DNA of 64,000 bases from Bacillota bacterium. Its GTDB lineage: Bacteria > Bacillota > Clostridia > Christensenellales > JAEXRW01. The notes beneath the pieces are model-generated. The model did no database searches and was not told where the DNA came from. It worked only from the letters and a program-made list of their open reading frames with translations. This document shows positions 44,099-52,006 of the stretch, piece after piece. Each line of letters starts with the position of its first letter. Within the stretch, counting starts at the first letter, position 1. Made by a program: the position numbers and the translations under genes. The stretch is taken from positions 186,001 to 250,000 of the forward strand of contig JAEXRW010000010.1 of NCBI GenBank assembly GCA_023454175.1, read 5' to 3'.

Positions 44099-44470
44099 TT
44101 ATATAGAATAGTTCAGAGACCAGACAATGCCGTGGCGATCCTCGATGACGGCGTGGTACGCGCCCCAGAACGTCTTCTGCAGCTCGAAACGGACCGTACC
44201 GCCTTTCTGCAATTCGCCGTACAACCGCTCGATCTCCTCCATATCGTCCATCTCCAGCACGAGCGAGATATTATCCCCCTGATTCACCTCACCGAAGGCA
44301 TCATTGAAATACAGGACACAGTCGGGGTTGACCTGAAGCTCTAAATGCAGGAGCTTACCTTCGGGCGTGCGGCTGCCGCCGCTGAGCCTGCCGCCTCCGA
44401 AGACATTTTGATAATATTCCACCTTATGTTCGCAGTCCTCAAGCGCAATATTGGGTGTGATCTTTTTCAT
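44099..44470 (-). CDS. VOC family protein, PhnB-like
   Basis: A 123-residue protein of the PhnB-like glyoxalase group. PNIALEDCEHKVEYYQNVFGGG is the typical first unit ('P.l.f.g....a..fY...FG'), and FWGAYHAVIEDRHGIVWSLNY is the typical last segment ('fwG..yg.v.D.fG..W.in'). Family members are metal-free or metal-binding with mostly unknown substrates. GAGGGAACC precedes the ATG. It is a single gene. Confidence 0.87.
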   Translation of the reverse strand: MKKITPNIALEDCEHKVEYYQNVFGGGRLSGGSRTPEGKLLHLELQVNPDCVLYFNDAFGEVNQGDNISLVLEMDDMEEIERLYGELQKGGTVRFELQKTFWGAYHAVIEDRHGIVWSLNYSI

Positions 44471-44541
44471 CCTGGTTCCCTCTTTCGTTTTACCATAGGA
44501 TAACCAGAAGACGGGAAAGAAAACACCTAAACATACAAGAA

Positions 44542-44565
44542 GAGAGCCTTGCGGCTCTCCAATTG
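44542..44565 (-). terminator. Terminator of the glycosyltransferase-acyltransferase gene
   Basis: A perfect 7-bp stem (44553-44559 with 44542-44548) with GCAA loop, then TTCTTG on the minus strand. Confidence 0.7.
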
Positions 44566-44570
44566 AAGTA

Positions 44571-46469
44571 CTATTCGCCTGCTGTCCTGCGCCTGCAGCT
44601 TTTCACCGCTTCGTGAAGCATCTGCTCCATCTCACTGTGCGTGACATCCCGCAGCGCCTCGATGCGCTCCTTCTTCGTATTGCCCACCGCCGCGGAGGGG
44701 TATACGGGTTTGCCGATCTGGAGCGTCACCACGGGCTTTTTCCGCAGCTTCTTTACCAGCGGCGAGGGTTCGCGGTATTTGAACACCATGGGGATGACGG
44801 GGGCCTCGGACTCCACGGCCAGGCGGAACGCGCCGTTTTTAAACGGGCGCAGCTCATCATGCCAGGGCCAGAGGGAGGCCTCGGGGTAGAAATGCACCAG
44901 GCGGCCTCTATGAACTTCCCGGATCATCGCCTCCATGAACGCGCCCAGCGCCTTGGGCGTTTCGGGTATGGGCACGCCGCCGAGCAGGCGCACCAGCCAG
45001 CGGACGAAGGGGATCTCAAAATTCGTCTTCAGAGACGCCATATGGGCCATGCGCGGGAAAATCGTGACGGCGATCATGGGCGCGTCCAAGGGATGGACAT
45101 GGTTGGCAACTGTGACCGCGCCGCCCTTCACACGGGTGAAATTCCTGTGCCCTTCTATTTTCAACCCGAAAAACACACGGGTGATGAAACTGAGGATGGG
45201 CACGCAAAAGAGGTAGAAAAGCTTGGAACCGAGGGCGAAGAAGAAGCTGCGGTTCACAAAACGGAACTTTTCGTCCACGGCGTAGGAGGCGGAGGTATTC
45301 ATGTGGATCTTGTGGGCGTCGGGGTCATTCGCATGCTTTTCCCTGTATGCCTTTTCATCCAGCATATTCTGGTAGACCATCTCCATCTTTTCCACCGAAC
45401 GCTCCACGCTGAACTTCTTGGCATACTCGGTATAGCGGGCGGATGCCTGCGCCTTTTCCTCCGGGTGTTCGATCCAGTATTCGATCTTCTTCACCAGGTC
45501 CTTCACGCTGCGGCTCTTAAAAAGGTTATCCTCCGTAAGCGCGAACTGGCGGGTGGCGCTCATCCTGGCATTTGCGATCACCGGGACGAGGCCGCTGGAA
45601 AAGGCCTCGATGCAGGAGATGGCCTCGATCTCCACCTCGGCGGCGTGCACGTACAGGTCGCAACTATTCATGAGGCGGGCGAGGTCCTCTTTTTTGTAAT
45701 AGCCGAAGACGGGCGGGTGCTTCAGCTTCGCACCCAGCCGTTTGTAGTAATTCAACATGGGGCCGCGGCCGGGGAAGACCAGCTGGATCCGGTCCCGGTA
45801 TTTGGACTTCAGCGCGGCCTTGATAATGAGGTCCTGCCGCTTTTCGGGATTCAGCCGCCCCACCATCATGATGACGAACCTGTCCTGCCATTCGGCTGGT
45901 CTCTCGGTTGTCTGCGGATGAAAGACTTCATCGGCGCCATTGGATATGACGTGCAACATGCCCTTGTAGCGGTGGGCGCGCAGCTGGTCCGCGATGAACT
46001 GGGTGGGGCAGTGGATGTGATCCACATGGCGGTAGTGCCGCCTGCGAAACCACCGGTAGAGCAGGGACGAGACGAAGCCGAGGTATTTCATGTGGATGTT
46101 GTAGGTGACATTTTCGGGCTGGAGGTGGAAGGCGGCCAGCACGGGGATGCCCAGCTCCTGCGCGATCTCCCGGGCGCGGATATTCAGCCGCCAGGGCAGG
46201 AAGGTATGCACGACGTCGGCGCCTTCAATAGCCTCCCGCAGCACCGCATCATCGGGGGTGCCCAGGAATAAATCCTGCGCCTTGAAAATGGGATTCAGAA
46301 TGCCCATATGTGCGTAAGGCACGACGTATTTACCGGGCGCGGGGGAGCCGGTGGAAACGACGCGCACCTCATGCCCGCGGGCGCGCAGATGCTCCGCAAA
46401 ACGCGCCGCAGAGACGGTGGCACCGTTGCTCTCGTTGTCATACTGGTCGAGCACCAAAACGATTTTCAT
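44571..46469 (-). CDS. Fusion: GT4 glycosyltransferase and PlsC-type acyltransferase
   Basis: A 632-residue two-domain enzyme. Residues 1-380 are a GT-B glycosyltransferase: donor-domain segments FVIMMVGRLNPEKRQD and the EIEAISCIEAFSSGLVPVIAN motif with the E-x7-E pattern of GT4. A hydrophobic segment (about 405-435) precedes a 1-acylglycerol-3-phosphate acyltransferase domain with NHVHPLD (motif I, about 454-460), FYPEAS (usual FPEGT position, about 525) and APVIPMVF. It probably makes or remodels an acylated glycolipid at the inner membrane face: one domain adds sugar, the other adds an acyl chain. ATG 46469 has a weak ribosome binding site. Monocistronic with terminator. Confidence 0.88.
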   Translation of the reverse strand: MKIVLVLDQYDNESNGATVSAARFAEHLRARGHEVRVVSTGSPAPGKYVVPYAHMGILNPIFKAQDLFLGTPDDAVLREAIEGADVVHTFLPWRLNIRAREIAQELGIPVLAAFHLQPENVTYNIHMKYLGFVSSLLYRWFRRRHYRHVDHIHCPTQFIADQLRAHRYKGMLHVISNGADEVFHPQTTERPAEWQDRFVIMMVGRLNPEKRQDLIIKAALKSKYRDRIQLVFPGRGPMLNYYKRLGAKLKHPPVFGYYKKEDLARLMNSCDLYVHAAEVEIEAISCIEAFSSGLVPVIANARMSATRQFALTEDNLFKSRSVKDLVKKIEYWIEHPEEKAQASARYTEYAKKFSVERSVEKMEMVYQNMLDEKAYREKHANDPDAHKIHMNTSASYAVDEKFRFVNRSFFFALGSKLFYLFCVPILSFITRVFFGLKIEGHRNFTRVKGGAVTVANHVHPLDAPMIAVTIFPRMAHMASLKTNFEIPFVRWLVRLLGGVPIPETPKALGAFMEAMIREVHRGRLVHFYPEASLWPWHDELRPFKNGAFRLAVESEAPVIPMVFKYREPSPLVKKLRKKPVVTLQIGKPVYPSAAVGNTKKERIEALRDVTHSEMEQMLHEAVKSCRRRTAGE

Positions 46470-47105
46470 TGATCATGCGGCAAAGAGGGGGAAGTTTGAA
46501 TAATAAATATGATGGCTGTTGGTTCCAGGAATCCCCTTTGCCTCTTGCCCTCCTTTACGATATAAAATCAAGGAAATGCGGGCGAAAAACCATGTAAAAA
46601 TATTGCACCTCAATTATACCAGAACGGGATTTTATGAATCAACCATTTCATTGATCTGGTAAACTGCCAATATCCCTATCATTAAGATATGCACGACCGT
46701 CATGAGATAACAATTGAAGGTTAATAGCCGATAGATCCTTTAAGCAGTAGTTCAAGCTATTTGTGCACGAACTTCAAATGACGCTGCGCATACCCCCCGG
46801 GGCCCGATTCAACGACGTGACACGGTGCGCCGTGCTACGGTACGCCGCTCGCTTCATCGAAAGGCCCCGGACCCCCCTTTGGCAGCATAACAACGATACA
46901 GGTTTGAATCGAGAATGGTGAACGGGACATCCCTTGATGCCGGTCTCGTTCCCACCCCTGCCCTCCCATGACTGTCAACGGCATAAAGTTTCCAGCTGTA
47001 TTTGCATGGGAGGGTGAATCCGCATCAAACTAAGAACGGATCGTAAAAACGGGACTATGTAAAACAGCACAGCGCCGTTCATTATATTCAGAAATTGAAT
47101 TGCTT
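46470..47105. other. Gene-free interval with several inverted repeats
   Basis: No gene. It holds a GGGGCC...GGCCCC pair enclosing a CACGGTGCGCCGTG hairpin (around 46798-46869). It also holds a perfect 10-bp inverted repeat CCCTCCCATG (46961-46970) with CATGGGAGGG (47005-47014). No known RNA family was recognised, but the region is suited to a structured RNA. Confidence 0.45.
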
Positions 47106-47966
47106 CTACTTGATTTCCACGTACGCGTAGTTAGCGGCGCTGTCCTTCTTCTTCACAATCATAAAGATGCAAAGCACTGCAGCTATGGCAAGGATGACCA
47201 GTGTGCGGACCAGCTCCAGCCGGGGGGAATAGCCGGGGCCAGTGGGGCCGGCGATGAGCTGGGTACTGAAATTGGCCGAGAGGTGGATGAGCATGGCAGC
47301 CATGATGGACCTTTTGGTGTGGAGGAACACCCAGGAGATGATGACGGCCAGGCCGATATTCAAAAGGATGAACGCCCAGAAGCCTTCGAAGGCAAAGCCC
47401 ATCTTGCCATACCAGGAGGTGGGGACGAAATACAGCGGGAAGTGCCATAGCGCCCAGATGAAGCCCAGCAGGACGGAGGCACGCGTGAAACCGAAACGTT
47501 CCAGAAGCGGGTTTAAGGCGAAGCCGCGCCAGCCGAACTCTTCTGAGAAGGGGCCGGACATGAAAGAGAGCAGCACAGCCGGGAACCAGACCACCGGGTT
47601 GGCGAGGATGGCGTACAACTTCTCCATCTCGGGGAGCGCGCCGCCGAAGAGCAGCTCCACGCCGATGCTGAGCGCCATTACAGCGGGGAACAGGAAGATG
47701 GCCACCACCCACCACAGGGGCTTAATGTAGCGAAGGTCGTAGAAGCGTTTGAAGAACTCCTTCTTTTGGGCCCGCCGGTACGTGACCAGCGCCATAATGA
47801 TACCGATCACCGTGGGCATACATCCGCCGAAGATGAGAAGCATCATACCGGCGAAGCTGCCGCCATAGGGGTCAAGGCCGAAGGCGACGATGGAGAAATA
47901 GAAAGCCCAGGTGGTGACAAAGGATAGAATGAAGAAAATGATGACGTGCCTGAGACGTTTACCCAT
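47106..47966 (-). CDS. CPBP family intramembrane metalloprotease
   Basis: A 286-residue membrane protein of about eight helices. The CPBP/Abi motifs are visible: SEEFGWRGFAL (Glu142, Glu143, Arg147), GFIWALWHFPLYF (His175) and AMLIHLSANFS with a second conserved His. This family of CAAX protease-like enzymes acts on prenylated or small membrane peptides, and in Firmicutes often gives self-immunity to bacteriocins. No bacteriocin gene was seen nearby. AAGGGGG precedes the ATG. A stretch of TATAATG repeats follows upstream. Confidence 0.9.
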   Translation of the reverse strand: MGKRLRHVIIFFILSFVTTWAFYFSIVAFGLDPYGGSFAGMMLLIFGGCMPTVIGIIMALVTYRRAQKKEFFKRFYDLRYIKPLWWVVAIFLFPAVMALSIGVELLFGGALPEMEKLYAILANPVVWFPAVLLSFMSGPFSEEFGWRGFALNPLLERFGFTRASVLLGFIWALWHFPLYFVPTSWYGKMGFAFEGFWAFILLNIGLAVIISWVFLHTKRSIMAAMLIHLSANFSTQLIAGPTGPGYSPRLELVRTLVILAIAAVLCIFMIVKKKDSAANYAYVEIK

Positions 47967-48026
47967 GCAAAGACATGCCCCCTTCCAAAATATATCGCTC
48001 CCAGTATAGCATGGAACGGCGGCACG

Positions 48027-48064
48027 AGGATAATGTATAATTTATAATGTATAATGTATAATTC
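48027..48064. repeat. TATAATG-type tandem repeat
   Basis: Short units ATAATGTATAATTTATAATGTATAATG, as in the repeat clusters at 10.2 and 39.3 kb, here without the other modules. Confidence 0.65.
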
Positions 48065-48068
48065 AGGT

Positions 48069-48100
48069 AAGAAACGCAAAGGCGAACCTTTGCGTTTCTT
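48069..48100 (-). terminator. Strong terminator after the four-helix bundle gene
   Basis: A perfect 14-bp stem (48069-48082 with 48087-48100) and four-base loop, 22 bases past the stop of the minus-strand gene. Confidence 0.75.
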
Positions 48101-48122
48101 GATTATCATATTTGATGATATT

Positions 48123-48476
48123 CTATTTGACTGAAGAATTTGAGGACTTGATAATTGAGGTCAGGAGCTTAATCAATTCAGAACAGGAAGAATATAAACC
48201 ATCAAACTCGGTCTTTTTTATATAGTCCGTTTCATTAAGCAACTCGAGCCAGTAGCGGGTCTCCCATGCCTCCTTCAGTGCAGTATTCAGCTTGGATATG
48301 AACTCTTTTCTGCTCTGGGAAACGACAGCCTCGCAGACATTTGCCCCAATGCTCGTACCGCTGCGCAACACCTGCCTGGATAAAACGTATTCGTTTTGCC
48401 CGCAAAGCTTTTTGTACAATCCAATAACGCTTATCGCAAAAGCCTTGCTTTTGCCTGCTATTACGTTATCGCCCAT
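48123..48476 (-). CDS. Four-helix bundle protein (S23/IVS type)
   Basis: A 117-residue helical protein of the family first seen inside 23S rRNA intervening sequences. SKAFAISVIGLYKKL, VLSRQVLRSGTSIGANVCEAVVSQSRKEFISKLNTALKEAWETRYWLELL and the final helix are typical. The molecular role of the family is not known; it probably binds nucleic acid or partners as a pentamer. Here it lies outside any rRNA gene, 16 bases after the TM2 gene, probably in the same transcript. Confidence 0.88.
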   Translation of the reverse strand: MGDNVIAGKSKAFAISVIGLYKKLCGQNEYVLSRQVLRSGTSIGANVCEAVVSQSRKEFISKLNTALKEAWETRYWLELLNETDYIKKTEFDGLYSSCSELIKLLTSIIKSSNSSVK

Positions 48477-48492
48477 TTACATCCTCATTGAT

Positions 48493-49458
48493 TCAGATCG
48501 GGCGGCCCTGGGCGTCCTTGGTGATGCCGGCGCCGCAGAGGATGCAGATGCCTTCGATGAAGCCCCACAGCGCGCCGATGCCGGTGAAGATGGATACGAA
48601 GATCTGCGCAATGCCGATGCCGGTATAGCCCAGGTAGAAACGGTGGACGCCGCACCAGCCGAGGAAGATACCCAGCAGGCCGGCAGTCAGCCTTCTGTCG
48701 CTCATGGGCGCGGGCGGGGCCTGGGGAGGCGGCGGGGCATACGCACCCGAGGGACCGGAAGCAGCGCCGGAACCAGCGGATGCATTATAACCCGGCGCGG
48801 CGTTATACCCTGTGCCTGCGCCATAGCCGGGCTCGTACCGCCGCACATAATCCCGCCAGCCCGTGAGCTTTTGGCGGAGGAGGGACTCCTCGCTGTATTT
48901 TTCGATGGTTTCCAGCGGTTTGACGGGCAGGCTCACGCTCTCGGGGTTCACGCCCAGCAGGAACTCGAGACAGAAGACCATGACCTTGCCGAAGGCGACA
49001 TTGAGCGCGGTATTATTGAGCCAGGGAGGCGTGCCGTAAGGGAAAATGGCGGAAGCCGAACGCATGAGGTAGCTGTCCACAAAATCCTGCAGGCGATAGA
49101 TGTAATCCGCCGCCTTCCAGGGCTCCAGGCTGGCGAAGGAACGGATGGAGGATATAGCCATGGATACGGCCTGAGGCAGCCAGTGGAGCACCAGCCCCAC
49201 AGCCTGGGTGTATTCGGCGGAAGGCACGGCGCCACTGGCCACCTGCGCCTGCCAGTCGGTAAAGATGGCCTGCAGTTCGACCATGCGATCTATGGCGGCC
49301 ATGCCGCCCTCGCGCTGCTGGCAGACAAGCACCTTGGCGGCGGCCAGGACGCTGGCCGGGCTCTGCATGAGGGCCGCCTTGTAGTCATAGAGCGCACCGG
49401 CGTAATCGGACCGGTTAAATTTCATGTCACCGGACTGCAGAAGCTCTGCAAATGTCAT
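48493..49458 (-). CDS. TM2 domain protein with novel N-terminal helical domain
   Basis: A 321-residue protein. Residues 1-200 form an all-helical domain with a TPR-like start (FNRSDYAGALYDYKAALMQSP), unrecognised otherwise. A Gly/Ala/Pro/Tyr-rich linker (about 208-255) precedes a TM2 domain: LTAGLLGIFLGWCGVHRFYLGYTGIGIAQIF with the GxHRFYLG motif, then a second helix. TM2 domains are paired helices with a short loop. The function in bacteria is unknown. The ATG follows TAGGGGG. The four-helix bundle gene follows. Confidence 0.85.
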   Translation of the reverse strand: MTFAELLQSGDMKFNRSDYAGALYDYKAALMQSPASVLAAAKVLVCQQREGGMAAIDRMVELQAIFTDWQAQVASGAVPSAEYTQAVGLVLHWLPQAVSMAISSIRSFASLEPWKAADYIYRLQDFVDSYLMRSASAIFPYGTPPWLNNTALNVAFGKVMVFCLEFLLGVNPESVSLPVKPLETIEKYSEESLLRQKLTGWRDYVRRYEPGYGAGTGYNAAPGYNASAGSGAASGPSGAYAPPPPQAPPAPMSDRRLTAGLLGIFLGWCGVHRFYLGYTGIGIAQIFVSIFTGIGALWGFIEGICILCGAGITKDAQGRPI

Positions 49459-49808
49459 AACGAAAACCCCCTATCAAAAAAATGATGCCAATACAAACAT
49501 ATGTAAATGCTTTATCCCGTATTGCTTTTCAATACGCCGCATTATATACAATATAACATATTTCAGACGAAAAATGGCAAATGGTTGTTCCGGAATTGAT
49601 GAATCGTTAACAAAGAACGGATGACGGAGAATCATTTAAGCGGTATGACCTCTCTCCCCCAAGCCTCATGCGACCCCATAAGCCGCAAGCGGCCCATTTG
49701 TCGCTTGGGAGGCAGCCCCGCTCGTAAACGCACACTACGCGCGTCAGATGGGGCTAAGTAAAACGCACACGGTAAAAAATAATGAAGAGAAAGTAGAAAG
49801 ACTACTGC
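49459..49808. repeat. Interval with CATGCGACC / GCTTGGGAGGCAGCCCC module
   Basis: An AT-rich part up to about 49620, then a repeat module (about 49655-49755): CAAGCCTCATGCGACCCCATAA, the GCCGCAAGCGGC hairpin, TTGTCGCTTGGGAGGCAGCCCCGC and a TACGCGCG-containing end. It resembles those at 35.6 and 41.2-41.5 kb. Confidence 0.6.
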
Positions 49809-50276
49809 TTATATCAATTCTACGATGGAAGCTCCTGTCACAGAAATGAGAGAATCAGGGGTCAGTTCAACCTGAAGGCCTATCTTCCCCGCACTAACGA
49901 TAATGGTATCCAGAAGGAGGCAGGAGCTGTCGATGAGCGTCCTGTAGGGCTTTTTCATGCCGAAGGGGGAGCAGCCGCCCCGGACATAGCCGGTCACATT
50001 CGTAATCTCCGTTACCTTGATCATCTCCACCGACTTTTCGCCCACGGCCCTGGCGGCGAGCTTCAGGTCCAACTCCTGCGCGACGGGGACGATGAAGACA
50101 TAATACGCATTGCTCTTCCCCCGGGCGACGAGCGTCTTGAAGACCTGCTCCACCGGTTTGCCGATCTTCCCGGCTACGGCGACGCCATCGATAAACCCAT
50201 CGGATTCATAGGTGTGGCATGTATATTCTATACCCGCATCATCCAGGATGCGCAGCGCATTGGTCTTGACGGACAT
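49809..50276 (-). CDS. ybaK: Cys-tRNA(Pro)/Cys-tRNA(Cys) deacylase YbaK
   Basis: A 155-residue trans-editing enzyme that hydrolyses Cys-tRNA(Pro) made by prolyl-tRNA synthetase error. KTNALRILDDAGIEYTCHTYE, VFKTLVARGKSNAYYVFIVPV with its conserved Lys, and GYVRGGCSPFGMKKPYRTLID are the family hallmarks. Usual length. AGGAGG lies before the ATG. It stands alone. Confidence 0.95.
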   Translation of the reverse strand: MSVKTNALRILDDAGIEYTCHTYESDGFIDGVAVAGKIGKPVEQVFKTLVARGKSNAYYVFIVPVAQELDLKLAARAVGEKSVEMIKVTEITNVTGYVRGGCSPFGMKKPYRTLIDSSCLLLDTIIVSAGKIGLQVELTPDSLISVTGASIVELI

Positions 50277-50535
50277 GGGAAACCTCCTGATCCTAAGGCA
50301 TTTACTAAAAACAAATTATATGCTTTTCCATGAGGCGCATCAAGGAATGCGGAAAGGATCAGTGAGCAGAAGCAGCAAAGCCTTCACTCCTCCAAGCGGC
50401 CATCCGGATACCATTTATACCAGATGCTATCCCTGCGCCTGAAATCAAAATGCGGGCCGGAGGGAGGGGGATGATTCATATCGGGATGTAATGACTCGGC
50501 AGTCTTGGGATCAAACCAAAAACCATATACCGGAT

Positions 50536-50886
50536 CTAAAAAGTTTCAAAGACCTTTCCTTTGGCGAGGGAAACAGCCCGATAATACCGCGTACTCATTT
50601 TGTCATAAGCTTTGATATGGGCAAAATCCATATGGAATTGCATAGAGTACCTGTACAGCCGTACCGACCAGCCGAATGCAGCATGGAAGTCTTGATAGCA
50701 GCGAACGCAGATCCAGTACTTCCCGTCCTGTGTACACAGACCCCCGTTATAGCGGTCTGAAAACTTGTGTGTACAGAACCAGCAATGCACATGGTCTCTT
50801 TTTGCAGTCGGATAAAAACACTTATATACCAACGCCAAACCAATGAGGTGATCCTCGAACCCATTTAACCTAAAATCATTTTCCAT
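50536..50886 (-). CDS. Conserved small protein with a Cys-rich (zinc) motif
   Basis: A 116-residue protein. HCWFCTHKFSDRYNGGLCTQDGKYWICVRCYQDFHAAFGW holds two CxxC pairs and a central Cys, as in a zinc ribbon, followed by an aromatic Phe-Gly-Trp end. I recall proteins with this 'C..CWICEECY.DF...FGW' pattern in Clostridia, but no function is known. The ribosome binding site (TTGGGAT) is weak. It lies in an AT-richer part of the window. Confidence 0.65.
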   Translation of the reverse strand: MENDFRLNGFEDHLIGLALVYKCFYPTAKRDHVHCWFCTHKFSDRYNGGLCTQDGKYWICVRCYQDFHAAFGWSVRLYRYSMQFHMDFAHIKAYDKMSTRYYRAVSLAKGKVFETF

Positions 50887-51007
50887 ATCCCAACCACTTC
50901 AACATTTTATTATTAATATTATCGCATGTTTGCCATAAATTTCAATTAATCCTTTCCAGAACTGAAACATATATAGCGGCAACCGCTTGACGAAATATAA
51001 CAATATA

Positions 51008-51043
51008 GTTATAATTTAAAATAGTAAATATATAAATTATAAC
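51008..51043. promoter_or_regulatory. 10-bp inverted repeat before the HigB/HigA-like genes
   Basis: GTTATAATTT (51008-51017) and AAATTATAAC (51034-51043) are perfect inverted copies 16 bases apart. A third partial copy lies at 51050. Both arms contain TATAAT, so this is likely the promoter and operator of the HTH gene pair. Confidence 0.55.
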
Positions 51044-51074
51044 TAATAAGTTATAAATGTCGGGAGTGATCACG

Positions 51075-51308
51075 ATGCTGGAAGTCCGGTTTGACAAGAA
51101 CGCGAACGACCAAACGGTGCGGGAATACCTGGCGGAACTGAACGAGAAGGCCAAGACCGACCAGGAGGCAAAAACACAGCTGAAGCAGATCATCACGTAC
51201 ATGGAAGTGCTAAGGAAGACCACGGAGACGGAGAAAAGGAAAGAACCCGCCCAGCGCATGGAAAACCAGACGAGGCTGGAGAATCCGCGGTTGGAGCACG
51301 CCATCTGA
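51075..51308 (+). pseudogene. HigB-like toxin fragment
   Basis: A 77-codon frame. The first 48 residues (LEVRFDKNANDQTVREYLAELNEKAK..ITYMEVLRK) resemble the N-terminus of HigB/RelE-type toxins encoded ahead of HigA-like antitoxins. The second half of the toxin fold, with the 'LReLR.....yRilY' strands, is absent. The C-terminus (RMENQTRLENPRLEHAI) matches nothing. No other frame restores it. It could be a truncated toxin or a small unrelated protein. GGGAG precedes ATG 51075. Confidence 0.45.
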
Positions 51309-51393
51309 CCCAAGATCCAAACGTCCGGTTCAACGAGGCCTGCAGAAACGGCGCAGTGGCGGCAGATTTTCGCCGCGGGAAGATGGGGGATAA

Positions 51394-51684
51394 ATGGGCG
51401 ATTTCCTGGATGAATTCAAAAAGCAACTGACGAGCCTGGACCAGAGCGACTGGGATGAGATCCGCATGCAGAGCGAACTCCTCTCCAAGCTGGCCATCGC
51501 GCGGAAGATATCGGGGCTGAGCCAGACGCAGCTAGCGGAGGTATCAGGCGTGAAACAGCCGGCCATCGCACGGCTGGAATCGGGCAAATCCGACCCGCAG
51601 CTGAGCACGATGATGCGGGTGCTGCGGCCGCTGGGACTGACGCTCGCCATCGTACAGCGGAAGGAAAAAATAGTTAACAGTTAA
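51394..51684 (+). CDS. XRE/HigA-like HTH protein
   Basis: A 96-residue DNA-binding protein. ARKISGLSQTQLAEVSGVKQPAIARLESGKSDPQLSTMMRVLRPLGLTLAIV is a Cro/C1-type HTH of the HigA antitoxin group. A 30-residue N-terminal helical part lies before it. It probably binds the inverted repeat at 51008-51043 and represses its own promoter. The last codons (KIVNS and TAA) consist of ATAGTTAACAGTTAA, the first unit of the downstream repeat, which supplies the stop codon. Confidence 0.85.
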   Translation: MGDFLDEFKKQLTSLDQSDWDEIRMQSELLSKLAIARKISGLSQTQLAEVSGVKQPAIARLESGKSDPQLSTMMRVLRPLGLTLAIVQRKEKIVNS

Positions 51685-51775
51685 TAGTTAATAGTTAAGA
51701 ATTGCGGAATGCCCTAACGGGTATGAATTATATAGCCCTGCGGGGTTAACCACTGCGGAGGGATAGAATAGCCAC
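51667..51775. repeat. Modular intergenic repeat cluster
   Basis: ATAGTTAACAGTTAATAGTTAATAGTTAAG units, GAATTGCGGAATGCCCTAACGGG, then TATAGCCCTGCGGGG and CACTGCGGAGGG. Confidence 0.7.
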
Positions 51776-51780
51776 AAACC

Positions 51781-51813
51781 ATGCTCCTTTTGACGAAGGA
51801 GCATTTCTTTATT
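51781..51813 (+). terminator. Rho-independent terminator
   Basis: A perfect 9-bp stem (51781-51789 with 51796-51804) followed by TTCTTTATTT, after the repeat behind the HTH gene. Confidence 0.8.
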
Positions 51814-52006
51814 TGGCATATCATCCTGTGCCCTTCCGTCCATTCAGACACGGATGTGGATTACAGTATAGGCCGCAAATAAAGGATATGGATAACCACT
51901 GATACTGGATACAATATTCGACAAAATATGCGCAGCACATCTAAACATCAACGTAAAAATTTCGATAATTAATAGTATACGAAATATTCCTTTCAAGGAG
52001 ACTTTC

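Noticed and set aside
44613..46271. 552-codon open frame on the plus strand
   Set aside because: Antisense to the glycosyltransferase-PlsC gene, His/Gly-rich and without motifs.
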